Assembly (NCBI RefSeq): GCF_014205135.1 | Contig: NZ_JACHMY010000001.1 | Location: 1,860,001 to 1,924,000, forward strand | Direction of reading: 5' to 3' | From: Kribbella italica | GTDB taxonomy: Bacteria; Actinomycetota; Actinomycetes; Propionibacteriales; Kribbellaceae | Length of the DNA stretch: 64,000 nt | Part shown: one piece after another, positions 61,328 through 64,000 of the stretch | Numbering within the stretch: position 1 is the stretch's first letter | How the letters are laid out: each line of letters starts with the position of its first letter | The notes under the pieces: model-generated | Databases searched by the model: none | What the model saw: only the letters and a program-made list of their open reading frames with translations | Told to the model about the DNA's origin: nothing | Made by a program: the position numbers and the translations under genes

Positions 61328-62233
61328 ATGAATGACTCGAATCTGCTGCCACTGCTGTGCGGTGCGGTGGTCGGCGGCGGGATCCTGCTGCTGATCATCG
61401 CGCTCCGCGGCACCGAGCCGCGCGAGGAGACTCCCTCGCTGTTCAAGCGCAGCCGCAGCGCCGACGGCCGGCGGCAGCTGACCCGGCTCGGCGTGGGCAT
61501 CGCCGTCGGGATCATCGTCCTGGTGGTGACCCGCTGGCTGGTGCTCGCCGTGGCGCTCGGTCTGCTCGCGGCGATGGCCGACCGTTTCTTCGGTGGTACG
61601 GGCGAGGAGCGCCGCGCGATCGAGCGGCTGGAAGCCCTGGCCACCTGGACCGAGGCACTGCGCGACACGATCGCCGGCGCGGTCGGTCTGGAGCAGGCGA
61701 TCCCGGCGACCGCGGTCAACGCGGCCCCGGCGATCAAGCCCGGCCTGAACCTGCTCGTCGACCGGCTGCGGATCCGCGAACCGTTGCCCTCGGCCCTGAT
61801 GCGGTTCGCCGACGACCTGGACGACCCCTCGGCCGACCTGATCGTCGCCGCCCTCGTCCTGAACGCGCGGCTGCGCGGCCCCGGTCTGCGCGAGGTGCTG
61901 ACCGCCCTGGCCGACTCGGCCCGCGAAGAGCTCGACGTACGCCGTAAGGTCGCCGCCGAACGGCGCTCGACCCGGCGTTCGGTCCAGGTCGTCGTCGCGA
62001 TCACCCTGCTGGTCGCGGCCGCGCTGGTGCTGTTCAACCCGGTCTACGTCCAGCCGTACACGAGCTTCATCGGCCAGTTCGTGCTGTTCCTGGTCATCGC
62101 CCTGTACGCCGTGGGCCTGGTCTGGCTGCGCAAGCTGGCCAAGATCGAGGTGCCCGAGCGGTTCCTGATCCGGGCCGACGACAAACGGTCCGCGCGGGCC
62201 GGCGACGAACGGATGGAGGTGGTGGGCGGATGA
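61328..62233 (+). CDS. tadB: Tad inner-membrane platform protein TadB-like
   Basis: This 301-residue type II secretion F-domain protein has two N-terminal helices, a cytoplasmic domain (AIERLEALATWTEALRDTIA, SADLIVAALVLNARLRG) and C-terminal helices (VVVAITLLVAAALVLF, FIGQFVLFLVIALYAVGLVW). With TadC it forms the membrane platform on which TadA acts. It overlaps the tadC start by four bases. Confidence 0.9.
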   Translation: MNDSNLLPLLCGAVVGGGILLLIIALRGTEPREETPSLFKRSRSADGRRQLTRLGVGIAVGIIVLVVTRWLVLAVALGLLAAMADRFFGGTGEERRAIERLEALATWTEALRDTIAGAVGLEQAIPATAVNAAPAIKPGLNLLVDRLRIREPLPSALMRFADDLDDPSADLIVAALVLNARLRGPGLREVLTALADSAREELDVRRKVAAERRSTRRSVQVVVAITLLVAAALVLFNPVYVQPYTSFIGQFVLFLVIALYAVGLVWLRKLAKIEVPERFLIRADDKRSARAGDERMEVVGG

Positions 62234-63150
62234 CCTGGGCCTTCATCTGCGGCGGTCTGGTCGGCATCGGGGTGTTCCTGCTGGTCCGGATGCTCGTCCG
62301 GCCGGCGCCCAACGTGCTGTCCACGATCGCCCGCATCGACGCCGGGCGGGCCGGCTACAGCAGCGGCTCGACCGCGAGCGCGGCGGGGGAGAAGGTGCTC
62401 GGCGGGGTCGACAAGGCCCGCGAGACCCTCGGCCGGCGGCTCGAGGCCGAGGCGAACGCGCGCGGCTGGGCGTTCGGCCGGCTGCGCCGCGACCTCGCGG
62501 TGATGAACCAGCCGTTCGCGGCGATGCTCGCCACCAAGATGTTCTTCGCGCTCGGCGCGCTGATCTTCATCCCGGTGGTGCTGTTCGCGGCGTCGTACCT
62601 GGGCTTCCCGGCACCGGGCGCGGCCCCGGCCGTGGTCACGCTGGCCGCGATGGTGTTCGCGTTCTTCCTGCCCGACCTGGCGCTGCGCCAGGAGGCGGAA
62701 GAGCGCCGGCGCGACTTCCGGCACGTGGTCGGCAGCTTCCTCGACCTGGTCGCGATGAACCTGGCCGGCGGCCGCGGTCTGCCCGAGGCGCTGATGACGG
62801 CCTCCACGATCGGCGACCACTGGGCGATGGCCCGGATCCGCCAGGCACTGGCCAACGCCCGCCTGATCGGCATCACCCCGTGGGACGCGATGGCCCGCCT
62901 CGGCGAGGACCTCGGCGTCGAGGAGCTCCGCGACCTCGCCTCCGCGCTGGCCCTGGCCGGCGACGAGGGCGCCAAGATCCGCGCCTCCCTGCTGTCCCGC
63001 GCGGCGTCGCTGCGCCGCAAGGAACTCGCCGACGTCGAGGGCAAGGCCGGCGAGCGGTCCCAGTCCATGCTGGTGGCCCAGCTCGTCATGTGCGCCGCCT
63101 TCATGCTGTTCCTCGGCTACCCAGCAGGCGCCGCGATCCTGGGAAGTTAG
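62230..63150 (+). CDS. tadC: Tad inner-membrane platform protein TadC-like
   Basis: This 306-residue T2SF-domain platform protein has hydrophobic segments at both ends and the cytoplasmic FRHVVGSFLDLVAMNLAGGRG and RAASLRRKELADVEGKAGER regions that are typical of TadC. Start ATGA overlaps tadB. It ends 124 bases before the pilin gene. Confidence 0.9.
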   Translation: MTWAFICGGLVGIGVFLLVRMLVRPAPNVLSTIARIDAGRAGYSSGSTASAAGEKVLGGVDKARETLGRRLEAEANARGWAFGRLRRDLAVMNQPFAAMLATKMFFALGALIFIPVVLFAASYLGFPAPGAAPAVVTLAAMVFAFFLPDLALRQEAEERRRDFRHVVGSFLDLVAMNLAGGRGLPEALMTASTIGDHWAMARIRQALANARLIGITPWDAMARLGEDLGVEELRDLASALALAGDEGAKIRASLLSRAASLRRKELADVEGKAGERSQSMLVAQLVMCAAFMLFLGYPAGAAILGS

Positions 63151-63274
63151 TGCTGAATTTTCGCGGAGCGTTATCAAGGCGGCGGATCGGGCAAGGGATC
63201 CGCCGAGGCACTTCGGTCGTCGTACCGGGCATACTGAGGCTCGGTTCGGGCTCACGAATGGGAAAGGCAATCGG

Positions 63275-63493
63275 ATGAACCAGGAAGTGCAGTTCGTGCG
63301 CGCGATGGTCGGGTACGCGCTGGCGCGGGCCCACAACCAACGGGCTCGCGCCCGGCGCGGTGAGAGCGAGCTCGGGGCCTCGGCGCTGGAGTGGGCGATC
63401 ATCTCGGCCATCCTGGTCGCCGCCGCGATCGCCATCGGCGCCGTGGTCAAGGGCGTCATCGACAAGCGCACCGGCGAGATCCAGAAGGGCTGA
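63275..63493 (+). CDS. Flp-type pilin
   Basis: This 72-residue prepilin is the probable major subunit of the Tad pilus. A 34-residue basic leader ends in the peptidase motif G/ASALEW: Glu is at +5, and Trp replaces the usual Tyr at +6. The hydrophobic segment AIISAILVAAAIAIGAVVKG follows. It sits between tadC and a TadE-like gene. Confidence 0.88.
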   Translation: MNQEVQFVRAMVGYALARAHNQRARARRGESELGASALEWAIISAILVAAAIAIGAVVKGVIDKRTGEIQKG

Positions 63494-63497
63494 CGCC

Positions 63498-64000
63498 TTG
63501 CCGCAGGGACGCCGGCGCACCACCGCCACCACCGGGCACCGCCTCGCCCGGACCGGCGGAGCCGGCTCGTCCAGGCGGCGCTTCGGCGTACCCTCTTCCG
63601 CCCGGTCGGAACGAGGAGCCAGCTCCCTGGAGCTGGCCATCCTCGCGCCCACGATCCTGGCGCTGATCTTCGTGTCGATCCAGAGCGCGCTGTGGCTGTA
63701 CGGGCGCTCGGTCGCCCTGAACGCCGCCCAGGAAGGCGTGTCCCGCCTGCGGCTCGTGCAGCCTGAGCTGTACACCCCGGCCGTCGGGGAGAAGGTCCGC
63801 GCCGACATCGAGGCCTACGCGCAGCAGCTCGCGGGAAACTCGCTCGGCGACGCGAAGGTCGCGGCGCCGGCGTACAACGACCCTGAAGGTCAGGTGTCCT
63901 TCACCGTCACCGGCGAGACCATCTCTCTGGTTCCGGGCCTGACGCTCACGGTCTCCCGTACGGCGACCGGCCCGATCGAAGAGTTCGAAGCGGACGACGG
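63498..64000 (+). CDS. TadE-like pseudopilin (3' truncated by window end)
   Basis: The frame is open to base 64000. A TTG at 63498, four bases after the pilin stop, is the likely start, though no clear ribosome binding site decides it. A Ser/Arg-rich N-terminus leads to the TadE-type segment RGASSLELAILAPTILALIF, followed by SALWLYGRSVALNAAQEGVS. The remaining visible residues are globular and exported. The C-terminus is beyond the window. Confidence 0.75.
   Translation, partial: MPQGRRRTTATTGHRLARTGGAGSSRRRFGVPSSARSERGASSLELAILAPTILALIFVSIQSALWLYGRSVALNAAQEGVSRLRLVQPELYTPAVGEKVRADIEAYAQQLAGNSLGDAKVAAPAYNDPEGQVSFTVTGETISLVPGLTLTVSRTATGPIEEFEADD

Overview
The window is high-GC DNA with dense, tightly packed genes, many GTG starts and frequent 4-base ATGA/GTGA overlaps. 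It carries WhiA, RbpA, OpcA, a type VII secretion (ESX) operon and an acVLRF1-type ribosome-rescue protein, so it comes from an actinomycete. Kribbella or another member of the Propionibacteriales is my best guess, by inference only. Sixty protein genes are called. No tRNA, rRNA, CRISPR array or insertion sequence was seen, and no gene-free stretch exceeds 300 bases.

Layout. (1) 1-6412: the end of a type VII secretion operon: eccC (5' truncated), a DUF6177-like protein split over two coupled genes, eccD, and a Q/P/Y-rich EspI-like pseudo-ATPase. (2) 6547-10425: a Tat-exported Rieske lipoprotein, two tandem paralogous secreted subtilisins and a DUF6194 protein. (3) 10521-16950: uvrC-rapZ-yvcK-whiA, interrupted by an oppositely oriented ECF sigma factor with its membrane partner. 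(4) 17049-21328: gap-pgk-tpiA-secG-rbpA. (5) 21356-24949: accessory metabolic and secreted genes. (6) 24972-33351, minus strand: tkt-tal-pgi-zwf-opcA-pgl, the pentose phosphate operon, with consecutive 4-base overlaps from tal to pgl. (7) 33612-41763: heme O and heme A synthases, a ScyD-like protein, a carboxylesterase, a two-component system and an ABC exporter. (8) 41891-48431: sufR-B-D-Rieske-C-S-U-T for iron-sulfur assembly. (9) 48499-49496: a cupin and acVLRF1. (10) 49481-58422: a 2391-residue unknown protein, two related small proteins behind it, and a divergent duplicated small protein. (11) 58486-64000: a Tad/Flp pilus operon, cut by the window end.

As I recall the M. tuberculosis gene order, regions 3, 4, 6, 7 and 8 follow Rv1420 to Rv1466. 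This is therefore a conserved actinobacterial backbone, and the genes that break that order are local insertions.

The least explained part is region 10. A giant protein made of repeated beta-rich modules, without signal peptide or membrane segment, is followed in one operon by two small proteins that share a C-terminal module. One of these also carries a zinc-ribbon-like pair of CxxC motifs. A 16-bp tandem repeat spans the junction between the giant gene and the first small gene, and a palindrome lies in the divergent promoter region. This looks like an effector or surface protein with dedicated partners, but I cannot assign a function.
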